A stretch of DNA of 64,000 nt from Gammaproteobacteria bacterium (GCA_027315105.1 DAHUYP010000076.1:62001-126000); one strand, 5' to 3'. Shown: positions 33,853-42,438, counted from the stretch's first letter. The notes: generated by a model not told the origin, from the letters alone. Translations and numbers: made by a program.

Positions 33853-35724
33853 TCAGTCACACTCGCGATCCGCGCTGCAGCTGGATTGCGGAGCTTCGCG
33901 GCCGGCCTCAGTTTCCTCAATCTCGTCCCGATTGACGATCACGCCCGCTCGCGCCTGCGGTCGATACACTGTGCAGCCCTTGAGGCCGAGCTCGAACGCC
34001 GTCTCGAGGATGCGCGGAATTTCGCCGCGTGCGACGCTCTTGGGCAGCACGATGGTCTTGGAGATGGCCCCGTCGACGTAGGGCTGCAGCGCCGCCTGCA
34101 TGGCCAGATGATCGGCCGGGGCGATCCGATCGGCGTCGACGAACGCATCGGGCAAGCTGCCGGCTTGCGGCTGCAGGCGACGCCAGAGCGCGTAGGCGAA
34201 ATCAGTGGTCTGAAAATCATGCTGCCGGCCTTCGGGATCGAGCACGCGCCGCAGGGACTCGATGCCGAAGATCGGCTCGATGCCGCTGCTGACGTTGTGC
34301 GCCAGCAGGCTGATGGTGCCGGCAGGGGCAATCGCGGTCAGATGGCTGTTGCGGATGCCGTGGCGCCGCAGCGCTTCGCGCACGGGCTCGGGTAATGCGC
34401 GCAGGAACGGACGCGCCAGATAGCGGTCGAGTTCGAGTGCCGGGAACGCGCCTTTCTCGCTCGCCAGCTCGATCGAGGCCTGGTACGCGGCATCGCGTAT
34501 GAGCTGCATGGCGCGCGCTGCAAGCTGCTGCGCGCGGCTGCTGTCATAGCGCACGCCGAGCATGACCAGCGTGTCGGCCAGGCCGGTGATGCCGATGCCG
34601 ATGCGCCGGCTCAGCGCGGCCTGTTGCTGCTGGCGCGGCAGCGGAAAGCGGGAAATGTCGATCACGTTGTCGAGAAAGCGGACTGCATCGCGCGCGGTGG
34701 CGCGAATCGCATCCTCGGCCAGCTGCGCCTCGGGGGTGAAGGCGCCGGTCACGCAGGCAGTCAGGTTGATGGAGCCGAGATTGCAGGCGCCGTAGGCGGG
34801 CAGCGGTTCCTCGCCGCACGGGTTGGTGGCACTGAGCGTCTCGCAATAGCCCAGATTGTTCAGGCCGTTGATGCGATCGATGAACAGCACGCCGGGCTCG
34901 GCGCTGTCGTACGCGGCATTGCACAGCTGTGCCCAGAGTTCGCGCGCGCGGGCGACCCGATGGATGCGGCGGCCCAGCGGTGCCACGCCGGTGGTCCAGG
35001 TTCGCTGCGGCGTCCCGCCGGCGCCAGGGTCATTGCCGCCACCTGAGTCGCGATCGGGGAACACCAGCGGCCATTCGGCGTCGCGGCGCACGGCTTGCAT
35101 GAAGGCGTCGGTCACGAGCACGGACAGGTTGAAATGGCGCAGGACACCGGGCGAGCGCTTCGCGCCGATGAATTCCTCGATGTCCGGATGATCGCAGCGC
35201 AGCGTCGCCATCATCGCGCCGCGCCGGGCTCCGGTCGACAGGATCGTCGCGCACATGGCATCCCAGACGCGCATGAACGACACCGGACCGGAGGCGATCA
35301 TCCCGGTTCTCTCGGCGCGCGTGCCGCGCGGCCGCAGCGTGGAGAAGTCGTAGCCGACGCCGCCACCCTGCTGCATGGTGAGCGCGCCTTCCTTCAGCGC
35401 ATCGAAGATGCCCTCGATCGAATCCTCGATCGGCCCCATGACGAAGCAGTTGAAGAGCGTCACCTGCCGGCTGGTTCCGGCGCCGACGAGAATGCGGCCG
35501 CCGGGCAGGAAGCGGTAGTCGCGCAGCATGTCCAGGAACCGCTCCCGCCACCGGCTGGGCTCGGCTTCAATCGCGGCCACGGCACTCGCCACACGGGTCC
35601 AGGTGTGTTCGATATCCGCCTCGGCGGGCTGGGCTGCCGGATCCCGATAGCGCGACTCCCAGATGAAGTGCGCGAGCCTCGCATTGGCGGCATCATGCAC
35701 GGGTTGGTGAGTCGCGGCAGCCAT
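33853..35724 (-). CDS. nrdJ: Adenosylcobalamin-dependent (class II) ribonucleotide reductase
   Basis: A 623-residue reductase. Key motifs: FLPGGRILVGAGT, NCFVMGP (first redox cysteine), GGVGYDFSTLRPRG, and the active-site finger loop NPCGEEPLPAYGACNLGSIN with the thiyl-radical cysteine and second redox cysteine. The monomeric single-gene form without NrdB or an NrdG activase fits class II, which uses B12 and works with or without oxygen. The C-terminal tail ends SSCSADRECD, a plausible redox cysteine pair with five-residue spacing. NrdZ is the class II counterpart in the DosR regulon. Confidence 0.9.
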   Translation of the reverse strand: MAAATHQPVHDAANARLAHFIWESRYRDPAAQPAEADIEHTWTRVASAVAAIEAEPSRWRERFLDMLRDYRFLPGGRILVGAGTSRQVTLFNCFVMGPIEDSIEGIFDALKEGALTMQQGGGVGYDFSTLRPRGTRAERTGMIASGPVSFMRVWDAMCATILSTGARRGAMMATLRCDHPDIEEFIGAKRSPGVLRHFNLSVLVTDAFMQAVRRDAEWPLVFPDRDSGGGNDPGAGGTPQRTWTTGVAPLGRRIHRVARARELWAQLCNAAYDSAEPGVLFIDRINGLNNLGYCETLSATNPCGEEPLPAYGACNLGSINLTACVTGAFTPEAQLAEDAIRATARDAVRFLDNVIDISRFPLPRQQQQAALSRRIGIGITGLADTLVMLGVRYDSSRAQQLAARAMQLIRDAAYQASIELASEKGAFPALELDRYLARPFLRALPEPVREALRRHGIRNSHLTAIAPAGTISLLAHNVSSGIEPIFGIESLRRVLDPEGRQHDFQTTDFAYALWRRLQPQAGSLPDAFVDADRIAPADHLAMQAALQPYVDGAISKTIVLPKSVARGEIPRILETAFELGLKGCTVYRPQARAGVIVNRDEIEETEAGREAPQSSCSADRECD

Positions 35725-35805
35725 CGGCCTGCTATACCGCGCGCGCCGTCACGGCAACAATAAGGGATTTCCGCGCATCATCCGCGACCGCAGCGAATGC
35801 GGCCG

Positions 35806-36258
35806 CTAGACGTCGACGATGCATTGTGCGCTCCAGCGCCCGGAGTCGTCCTGCTGCACGCGCAGATCGGTATACGTTGCGCCCTTGACCTCGACCGCCG
35901 GTTCGTGGCGCTGCGGATCGAGCGCTTCTCCCCAAAGCGATGCGGTCAGCTCGCAATCGACGATGGCGACGCGATAGCGGCGGAACAGCATCCGGCGTAT
36001 GGCCATCTCGTAGACGATGGCGTTGACCCACTCGAACAGCAGGGCCTCGGGCTCGCGCGCGGCGCAATGGACCTCGACGGCGTGACTGGCTTGCACGCGA
36101 CTCAATTCGCAAACGACCGACGTCAGCGCCAGGCCGACGGCTTCGAAGGCCTCGGCCAGGCCGGCGCCGAAGCCGCGTATGCCGACGTCCGCGCCATGCG
36201 CATAGACCTCCCAGTGCGGCTCCGCAATCGCTGGCATCGTTTCGGGTTGCCGATGCAT
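35806..36258 (-). CDS. Archease, RtcB activator
   Basis: A 150-residue protein with archease signatures: HWEVYAHGADVGIRGFG, EAFEAVGLALTSVV, EALLFEWVNAIVYEM, a LTASLWGEALDP segment and VEVKGATYTDLRV, with DV at the C terminus. The acidic residues of HGADVGI and of the final DV correspond to the metal-binding site. Archease speeds guanylation of RtcB and broadens its nucleotide use. The ATG at 36258 follows AGGAGC (36267-36272); ATG 36237 is an in-frame alternative. Directly upstream of nrdJ on the same strand. Confidence 0.88.
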   Translation of the reverse strand: MHRQPETMPAIAEPHWEVYAHGADVGIRGFGAGLAEAFEAVGLALTSVVCELSRVQASHAVEVHCAAREPEALLFEWVNAIVYEMAIRRMLFRRYRVAIVDCELTASLWGEALDPQRHEPAVEVKGATYTDLRVQQDDSGRWSAQCIVDV

Positions 36259-36323
36259 GATTTGCGCTCCTGTCGCCGGCTGCCGTGAGTGCTTTTGCGC
36301 GCGCACGCCCCGGGGTACGTCCA

Positions 36324-38318
36324 CTACGACTGCAGTGCGCGCGTCGCACCGCCCGGATCAGCGTCGGCCAGGCCACCGGCGCCCGCCTCGTCGGCTTGAA
36401 GCTCGCGGATGAGCCGCAGCAGTTCCTCGGCCTTGAGCGGCTTGCTGGCGACTCTGAGGTGCGGATCGCGAGGCAGATTCGTGATGGCGGAGGTCGTGTC
36501 GCCGGTGATGAGCACCGCATTCAGGCGCGCGCCCTGCAGCTCGCGCATCGATGCGATCAGCTGCGCACCCGTCTCTGCGTCGGCAAGATGGTAGTCGGTC
36601 ACTATCAGATCCAGGCCCTTGATCTGCCCGGCGGACTGCAGCGCCTCGGTTATCGAGCCGGCGGCCGTAACGCTGAATCCTTCGCCTGCCAGAAACGCGT
36701 GCGTCGCGCGCCGCACCTGTGGATCGTCCTCCACCAGCAGGATGCGGGCGGCGCGTCTGCGCGCCAGCGCGCGCACCGGCGGCGCCGGGAGCGCGAGCGC
36801 GGGGTGCGCGGCTGCCGCCGGCTTTGGCAGCAGCAGCGAGAAAGTCGAGCCTCTGCCCACCTCGGACTGCACCGCCAGCTCGAGATCGAGCAATTTGACC
36901 AGGCGCCGCACGATGCTCAACCCGAGGCCGTAGCCTTCGCGTGTCGTATTGGCGCGAACGCCGACCTGAAAGAATTCCTCGTAGATGTGCGGCAGCTGAT
37001 CGGCAGGGATGCCGACTCCAGTATCGATGACCTCGACCCGCACTACCGTACCTTCGTCGCGCGCCCGCAGATGCACGCCGCCGGTTCGGGTGTACTTGAT
37101 CGCATTGGAGACCAGAGTCCTCAGGATCTGCTCGAGCAGCGAGCGGTCGCAATGTACGGCATGATTGGCCGCATCGACGTCGAATTCGAGGCCTTTCTCC
37201 CTGGCAATGCCCGCGAACTCGCGTCGCAGCGCCTGGTAGAGCTCACCGATACCGAAGTCCGCGGGCTCCGGCTTGACGGCGCCGGACTCGATCTTGCCGA
37301 TGTCCAGCAGCCCATTGAGCAGCCGCGTCATGGCGCCGATGGATTGCTCCTGCAGCGCCAGCGCTTCGACGGCATCGGGCAGCGAGATCAAGCGGCGCAG
37401 TGTGCCGTTGAGCAGCGCCAGTGTCTGCAGCGGCTGGCGCAGATCGTGGCTGGCGGTCGCCAGGAATCGGCTCTTGTCCACGTTCGCGAGATCGGCGCTC
37501 TGGCGCGCGTGCTCGGCCCCTTGCCGGGCGTGGGCGAGTGCGCGGTTGGCATTCCTGAGGTGCTCGTTCGCCTCGGCGGTCTGGCGCGCTCCTTCGAGGA
37601 CCGCGGCTTCCAGGCGGCGCGCATTGCGGAATGCCAGTATCACCATTGCGATCCCGAAGACCATCAGCAAGAAGGCGATCACGCTGCTGACGATCGCGAT
37701 GCGGATGCTGGACTCCTCGTTGCCGTTCCGCTGTGCCAGATTCCGGGCGCGGATCTGCATTTCAGTCCCGATGGTGGCATCGATCTGGCGCATGATCGAC
37801 GGCATGGCATCGAGACCGGTGTTCGTGCGGATGATCTGCTGGGCGGCGGCGAGGCCCTGGTGCTCGTAGGCATCCACCGTGGCGCTCATCTCGCGCAGCT
37901 TGACGCCGATCGCCCGTTCGAGATCGGTCAAGCGCTGCTGTTGTTCGGGGTCATCGGCAGTAGCCCGCTTGACCTGGGCCAGCAGCTGCGGAATCTCCGA
38001 TGCCGCTATTCGATACGGCTCGAGGTATTCGGCTTGGCCCGCGAGCAGATAGCCGCGCTGCCAGCGCTCCGCGTCCTGCAAGGTCGCCTTGAGGTTCTGT
38101 GCGCTGTAGATCACGTCGATCGTGTGCATCGCCTGCGCCTGGCTGTGCAGCAGTTGAGGAAAACGACTGAGCGCCTGGGAGGCCTGCAGACCGATGAGTA
38201 CCAGGAAGGGAAGGAGGACCAGGGCCAGCGCGACCCACAGGCCGCCGGGCAGGTTTCGGCCGGAGCGGCGCAAGCGATCCTGAGCGGCTGCGAGCGCCTC
38301 GTCGGGTGGACGCATCAT
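36324..38318 (-). CDS. CHASE3 hybrid sensor histidine kinase with receiver domain
   Basis: A 664-residue membrane kinase. A transmembrane helix (about 27-46) is followed by a CHASE3-type helical sensor (about 50-200), a second helix (about 205-230), a coiled coil, a HisKA domain with the phospho-acceptor His in ASHDLRQPLQTL, an HATPase domain (SNAIKYTRTG, VIDTGVGIP, GYGLGLSIVRR) and a C-terminal receiver domain (ILLVEDD, IVTDYHLAD, SKPLKAEEL). The HDLRQPLQ H-box is typical of kinases paired with LuxR/FixJ-type regulators, but none is present nearby. It heads the minus-strand run to archease and nrdJ, so it could govern that cluster. Confidence 0.92.
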   Translation of the reverse strand: MMRPPDEALAAAQDRLRRSGRNLPGGLWVALALVLLPFLVLIGLQASQALSRFPQLLHSQAQAMHTIDVIYSAQNLKATLQDAERWQRGYLLAGQAEYLEPYRIAASEIPQLLAQVKRATADDPEQQQRLTDLERAIGVKLREMSATVDAYEHQGLAAAQQIIRTNTGLDAMPSIMRQIDATIGTEMQIRARNLAQRNGNEESSIRIAIVSSVIAFLLMVFGIAMVILAFRNARRLEAAVLEGARQTAEANEHLRNANRALAHARQGAEHARQSADLANVDKSRFLATASHDLRQPLQTLALLNGTLRRLISLPDAVEALALQEQSIGAMTRLLNGLLDIGKIESGAVKPEPADFGIGELYQALRREFAGIAREKGLEFDVDAANHAVHCDRSLLEQILRTLVSNAIKYTRTGGVHLRARDEGTVVRVEVIDTGVGIPADQLPHIYEEFFQVGVRANTTREGYGLGLSIVRRLVKLLDLELAVQSEVGRGSTFSLLLPKPAAAAHPALALPAPPVRALARRRAARILLVEDDPQVRRATHAFLAGEGFSVTAAGSITEALQSAGQIKGLDLIVTDYHLADAETGAQLIASMRELQGARLNAVLITGDTTSAITNLPRDPHLRVASKPLKAEELLRLIRELQADEAGAGGLADADPGGATRALQS

Positions 38319-38491
38319 GTCCTCGGCGCGGCCGCAGGCCGGCGATGACGGATGCCTGCCCCGGCGCGGAATACGAGCGGTCTGCCGCCGATCATGAACA
38401 TTTCCCCGGGCTCTGAAGTGGCCGCAACTCCCGCTGCGCTCGATGGTCGGGCCGCCGTGCCCGAGAGCCGAAGGCGTCGCCGGCGAGGCGC

Positions 38492-38508
38492 ATGATGCGC
38501 CGCATCAT
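38492..38508. promoter_or_regulatory. Perfect 8-bp-arm palindrome in the kinase/membrane-protein divergent region
   Basis: ATGATGCG (38492-38499), one central C, and CGCATCAT (38501-38508). It lies 61 bp before the plus-strand gene start and about 170 bp before the kinase start, in the only non-coding space between the two genes. The arm length makes chance less likely than for the shorter palindromes nearby, and a regulator site is inferred. Confidence 0.4.
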
Positions 38509-38568
38509 CACGGCCGTCTGCGGACTGTACCTAGAGGCCGCGGCCGGGCACTGTGTTTAGCATTCCCC

Positions 38569-39201
38569 ATGAGGATGCGTAAGTCCAGAAAGCGCGGCGG
38601 TTCGGCCAGCGTGAGCATACACGTGCGGGACCTCGGCCAGATGTTCAATTCGTTCGATCCATCGCCGTTCTGGGACCGCGATCTGGATCGAGACGCGGCC
38701 GGCTTCATCGAGGACGAGTTCAGCGACAAGCGCAGCGCCGATCATTGGCATCTGCATGTCTACGCGTATGGCGGCACCGCGTCCGCGGCCGACCTGCAGG
38801 CGGCGATCGAACGCTACTATGAGCGGCTGGCCGCCTCGAAGCGCCTGGAGCTGCGCGAACAGATGCGTGTGGGCGAGATCGCGCTGCTCGCGGGCGTTGC
38901 GGTGTTCTCGATATGCATCAGCCTGCGCGGAGTTCTGCAGAGCACGTTGCATGGCCTGCCGCGCGGACTGGATGAAGGGCTGATCGTACTGGCCTGGATC
39001 GCACTCTGGCGGCCGATCGAAGTGCTGGCATACGGATGGGTGCCGCTGTATCGCAAGCGCAGGCTATACGGGCGGCTGGCGCGGGTGCAGGTCTCCGTGC
39101 GTGCCGAGCCCAAGGCCGCGCACGACGCGCCGCCGGCGGCGCAGGCGCCGAAACCGCCGCTCGAGCCGCCGGCATCATCCACCGCCAGCACCGAGATCTG
39201 A
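38569..39201 (+). CDS. Unknown membrane protein with conserved-looking soluble N domain
   Basis: A 210-residue protein of unrecognised family. Residues 1-100 form a soluble domain (SVSIHVRDLGQMFNSFDPSPF, FIEDEFSDKRSADHWHLHV) followed by a helix-rich stretch, two transmembrane segments (about 103-123 and 133-155), and a proline/alanine-rich tail. The domain order suggests a cytoplasmic N domain with a two-helix membrane hairpin. It lies between the sensor kinase and a universal stress protein gene. The ATG at 38569 is followed by MRMRKSRKRGG. Confidence 0.65.
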   Translation: MRMRKSRKRGGSASVSIHVRDLGQMFNSFDPSPFWDRDLDRDAAGFIEDEFSDKRSADHWHLHVYAYGGTASAADLQAAIERYYERLAASKRLELREQMRVGEIALLAGVAVFSICISLRGVLQSTLHGLPRGLDEGLIVLAWIALWRPIEVLAYGWVPLYRKRRLYGRLARVQVSVRAEPKAAHDAPPAAQAPKPPLEPPASSTASTEI

Positions 39202-39306
39202 TCGGCGCCGGCAGGCGCGCGGGCGGTCCGGCGAGCACGCCAGGTGCGCCGGCAACGCGGCACCGGCGTGAATACGTACATCTGCGAAGTTGGGGCGCGC
39301 GTCCGT

Positions 39307-39321
39307 CCGCTACAGTAGCGG
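39307..39321. promoter_or_regulatory. 15-bp palindrome upstream of the second universal stress protein gene
   Basis: CCGCTAC (39307-39313), central A, GTAGCGG (39315-39321), a perfect palindrome with 7-bp arms, 55 bp before the Usp start. Another 6-bp-arm palindrome (GCATCG/CGATGC, 39348-39362) lies just ahead of the ribosome-binding site. Either could be an operator; no match to a known regulator consensus is claimed. Confidence 0.35.
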
Positions 39322-39375
39322 CGAGTCGGCAGGCGTACGCTGCGCTGGCATCGCCGCGATGCTCCGGGAGGAACC

Positions 39376-40365
39376 ATGATCTGGCACCGCATCATGTTCT
39401 CGCTGGCAGGTCTGGTCGGCACGCCCGCGAGCGTACTGGACAGGCTGGGTCGAATCGCGCGCGGACTCGGCGCCGACATTCACCTGTTCGACTGTCTGTA
39501 CGATCCGGACGCCGACGCGGCGCGACCGCCCGGCGCGGCTCTGGATGCGATCATCGAGCAGCGAGTCGAACAGCGCCGCCGGCAAGCGCAGCTGCTGGCT
39601 GACGTCCTGCGCGCGCAGGCGCTCGAGGTGCGCGTCAGCGTGCACTGGGACTATCCGGTCCATGAGGCGATCGTCCGGCACGTGCTGCGGCACAAGCCCG
39701 ATCTGCTGATCGTGCCGACGACGCGCGCGAGTGCGGCGGAGCAGCGGTTCCTCACTTATACCGATCATCGGCTCATCGAGGCATGCCCGTGCCCGCTGTT
39801 GTTGCTCAAGGACCGGCACGTGCATGCACAGGGCAGCGTCGTGGCCGCCGTCGATCCGATGCATGGGCACGACCGATCGGGGGAACTGGACGAGACGATT
39901 CTGGGCGCCGCGAACACGATGGCGCGCGCGCTCGGCGATGCCGCGGTGCATGCGTGTCACTTCGTGGCCCCGGGGACGTCGCACGGTATCGAGGCGCAGC
40001 GGGTGGACGATGGGGTTCGTCTGGAATCGGCCGCGCGGCGCGTGCGTTCCATGGCCGCAATGCACGACGTGCCGGAATCCCGGGTTCACGTCGAGTTCGG
40101 GACGGTTGCAGCGGCGCTGCCGCTGCTGGCGCGCACGCTGCGCGCGGAGGTGCTCGTCATGGGCGCCGCATCCCGCTCCCTGCCGCAGCGGGCGGTGCTT
40201 GCTCCGACCGCGGAGGGCATTCTCGATGCACTCGAATGTGACGTGCTGGTGGTCAAGCCAAGCACGTTCCGCTGCCCGGTGCGCCGCCGGCCCGACCTGC
40301 CGCTGTCGCGGCGACGGCACGCGCGCGCGCGGCCTGCGGCGCCGGCCCGAGCTCAGGGCAGATGA
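39376..40365 (+). CDS. Tandem-domain universal stress protein (UspE-like), copy 2
   Basis: A 329-residue tandem Usp protein paralogous to the one at 23832-24803. The alignment is strong at YPVHEAIVRHVLRHKPDLLIV, LIEACPCPLLLLKD, VAAVDPMHGHD and LECDVLVVKPSTF. A GGGAGGA ribosome-binding site precedes the ATG. The stop overlaps the flavin reductase-like gene by 4 bp. The two copies flank the centre of the stress island. Usp proteins are commonly induced by starvation, hypoxia or growth arrest. Confidence 0.9.
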   Translation: MIWHRIMFSLAGLVGTPASVLDRLGRIARGLGADIHLFDCLYDPDADAARPPGAALDAIIEQRVEQRRRQAQLLADVLRAQALEVRVSVHWDYPVHEAIVRHVLRHKPDLLIVPTTRASAAEQRFLTYTDHRLIEACPCPLLLLKDRHVHAQGSVVAAVDPMHGHDRSGELDETILGAANTMARALGDAAVHACHFVAPGTSHGIEAQRVDDGVRLESAARRVRSMAAMHDVPESRVHVEFGTVAAALPLLARTLRAEVLVMGAASRSLPQRAVLAPTAEGILDALECDVLVVKPSTFRCPVRRRPDLPLSRRRHARARPAAPARAQGR

Positions 40366-40913
40366 TCACGCGTGCAATTCCAAGGCGCGCCTTGCCGCTG
40401 TCGCGGGTGTACGGGTTGCTGGAGCCCGGGCCGGTGGTGCTGATCACGACCACCGTCGGCGGCCGCCCGAACGTGATGGCGCAGTCGTGGCATACCATGG
40501 TCGACTTCGACCCGCCGATCATCGCCTGCGTCATCAGCGACCGGAACTATTCGTTCGGTGCGCTGCGAGCCAGCAAGGAATGCGTCATCGGCATCCCGAC
40601 GCTGGAACTCGCCGCGCAGACCGTCGGTTGCGGCAATACCTCGGGGCGCACGGTGGACAAGTTCGCGCGATTCCATCTGACGGCCGTGCCCGCCTCGTGC
40701 GTGCAGGCGCCACTGATTGCGCAGTGCTACGCGAACCTCGAGTGCCGGATGATCGACGCCAGGCTCGCGGTCCGATATAACCTGTTCATCCTGCAGGTGC
40801 TCAAGGCGTGGATCACCCCGACCAAGCGGCGGCCGCGGACGATTCATCATCTGGGGAGGGGCTCGTTCATGGTGGCCGGCAAGACGATCAGGTTCGCCTC
40901 GAGGATGCGATGA
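40362..40913 (+). CDS. Flavin reductase-like FMN-binding protein
   Basis: A 183-residue split-barrel flavoprotein of the flavin reductase domain family: GPVVLITTTVGGRPNVMAQSW near the N terminus, IIACVISDRNYSFGALRASKE and CVIGIPTLELAAQTVGCG. Such proteins bind FMN and use NAD(P)H, supplying reduced flavin or acting on unknown substrates. It is coupled to the Usp gene (ATGA). A shift in function to the metal ABC transporter follows 72 bp later. Confidence 0.85.
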   Translation: MITRAIPRRALPLSRVYGLLEPGPVVLITTTVGGRPNVMAQSWHTMVDFDPPIIACVISDRNYSFGALRASKECVIGIPTLELAAQTVGCGNTSGRTVDKFARFHLTAVPASCVQAPLIAQCYANLECRMIDARLAVRYNLFILQVLKAWITPTKRRPRTIHHLGRGSFMVAGKTIRFASRMR

Positions 40914-40985
40914 GCAGCGCGGATCCGGGCCGCTGCCTCGGGCGGCGGCGTGCGGCCCGCAGTGTCGCCTGAGGCGGGCGGCGGC

Positions 40986-41693
40986 ATGAACGTCACTGCC
41001 AGCGCCCTGGACGTGAAAGCCCTCAGTGTGCGCCTCGGCGGGACGGACGTGCTGCACGACCTGACCTTCAGCGTGCCCAAGGCAAGCTGTCTGGCCGTGA
41101 TCGGGCCGAATGGCGTCGGCAAGACCGTGCTGCTCAAGGCATTGATCGGCGCGCTGCCCTGCACGGGCGAGATCCGTTGGGCCGCGGACACGGTCCTGGG
41201 CTACGTGCCGCAAAAGCTCGACATCGAGCGCGACCTGCCGCTCACTGCCGGTGATTTTCTGCGGGCCAAGGCGGCGCTCTCGAAGGCCTCGAGCGCCGAG
41301 GTCTCGCGGGCGCTGCGCGCTGTGGCACTGGACGAATCGATGCTGCGGCAGCCGATCGGCAGTCTGTCGGGCGGGCAGTTCCAGCGATTGCTGGTCGCAT
41401 TCGCGCTGCTCGGGCAGCCCAACGTACTGCTGCTCGATGAGCCGGCCGCGGGGGTCGATGAGCCGGGGCAGGCGCAGTTACAGCAGGTGATTCGCCGGCT
41501 GCAGGACACGGAGGGCATGACCGTCCTGCTGGTGTCGCACGACCTGAGCGTGGTTTACCGCCATGCGGACAGCGTGCTGTGCCTCGGGCGACGGCGGACC
41601 TGCCTGGGCCCGCCGCGTACCGTGCTGTCGCCCGAAATGCTGCAGGAACTCTACGGGGCGGCGCTGAGCTACCATGTCCACGACGACACTTGA
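40986..41693 (+). CDS. Metal-type ABC transporter ATP-binding protein (ZnuC/MntB-like)
   Basis: A 235-residue ATPase with Walker A GPNGVGKTVLLKAL, Q-loop VPQKLDIERDLPL, signature LSGGQFQRLLVAFAL, Walker B LLLDEPAAGVD and switch His in VSHDLSVVYRHAD. The VPQK Q-loop and the pairing with an ABC-3 permease indicate a zinc/manganese/iron uptake system. The ATG at 40986 begins MNVTASALDVKALSV. Its 3' end overlaps the permease gene by 20 bp. No periplasmic binding-protein gene is adjacent. Confidence 0.9.
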   Translation: MNVTASALDVKALSVRLGGTDVLHDLTFSVPKASCLAVIGPNGVGKTVLLKALIGALPCTGEIRWAADTVLGYVPQKLDIERDLPLTAGDFLRAKAALSKASSAEVSRALRAVALDESMLRQPIGSLSGGQFQRLLVAFALLGQPNVLLLDEPAAGVDEPGQAQLQQVIRRLQDTEGMTVLLVSHDLSVVYRHADSVLCLGRRRTCLGPPRTVLSPEMLQELYGAALSYHVHDDT

Positions 41694-42438
41694 AATGCTC
41701 GCACTGTCGGTGAGCATGGCGGTGGCCGCCGGCCTGATCGGCTGCCTTGCGATCATGCGACGCATGGTGCTGGCGGCCGATCCGCTCTCGCACGTCGCCC
41801 TGCCGGGGATCGGCGTCGCGTTGCTGCTGAGCTGGCACCCGCTCGCCGGCGCACTTCTGATGCTGCTGCTCGCCGCGGTCCTGGTCTGGGCGATCGAGCG
41901 CCGCACGCGCATCGCGATCGAGGCGATCATCGGCGTGACGTTCTCGGTGGCGCTTGCCGTCGGCAGCGTGATCACGTCCGGCGAACAGCTGATCGATGCG
42001 CTGCTGGGCAGTCCCGGGACGCTGTCGGGCTGGGAGGTCGGTCTGGGCCTTGCAGGACCGCTGATCGTGATTGCCTTCGTGCTGCGCGGCCGCGATGCCA
42101 TGGTGGTCGCACTCGTGTCGCCGGAGATCGCGCTGACCAGCGGCGTGAACGTCAAGCGCATGGACCTGTACTTCCTGCTCGCGTTCGCGCTGACGGTCGG
42201 CCTGGGCCTGCGTTACCTCGGGGTATTGCTCATGGGCTCGCTCATCATCATTCCGGCGGCCGTCGCGCGACGCCTGGCGCGCGGCCTGAACGCGATGTTC
42301 GCCATCTCGGTCGGCACGGCGGTGCTGTCGACGATCGCCGGATACTATCTGGCGGCGCGTGCCGGCCTGCACAGCGGGCCCTTCATCGTCATGATCGCGG
42401 GCGGATTGTTCTTCTTGAGCCTGTTGCGCCGGCAATAG
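41674..42438 (+). CDS. Metal-type ABC transporter permease (ZnuB-like, ABC-3 family)
   Basis: A 254-residue membrane protein with seven or eight transmembrane segments and ABC-3 family motifs: LIGCLAIMRRMVLAADPLSHVALPGIG near the N terminus, EAIIGVTFSVALAVGSVI, and LGVLLMGSLIIIPAAVARRLA. With the ATPase it would move Zn(II) or Mn(II) inward. It converges with the MerR gene; the 41-bp gap holds no clear terminator. Confidence 0.9.
   Translation: MSTTTLEMLALSVSMAVAAGLIGCLAIMRRMVLAADPLSHVALPGIGVALLLSWHPLAGALLMLLLAAVLVWAIERRTRIAIEAIIGVTFSVALAVGSVITSGEQLIDALLGSPGTLSGWEVGLGLAGPLIVIAFVLRGRDAMVVALVSPEIALTSGVNVKRMDLYFLLAFALTVGLGLRYLGVLLMGSLIIIPAAVARRLARGLNAMFAISVGTAVLSTIAGYYLAARAGLHSGPFIVMIAGGLFFLSLLRRQ

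Noticed and set aside
36285-38348. 687-residue plus-strand open frame opposite the sensor kinase
   Set aside because: Shadow of the kinase; no domain signatures and atypical amino-acid content.
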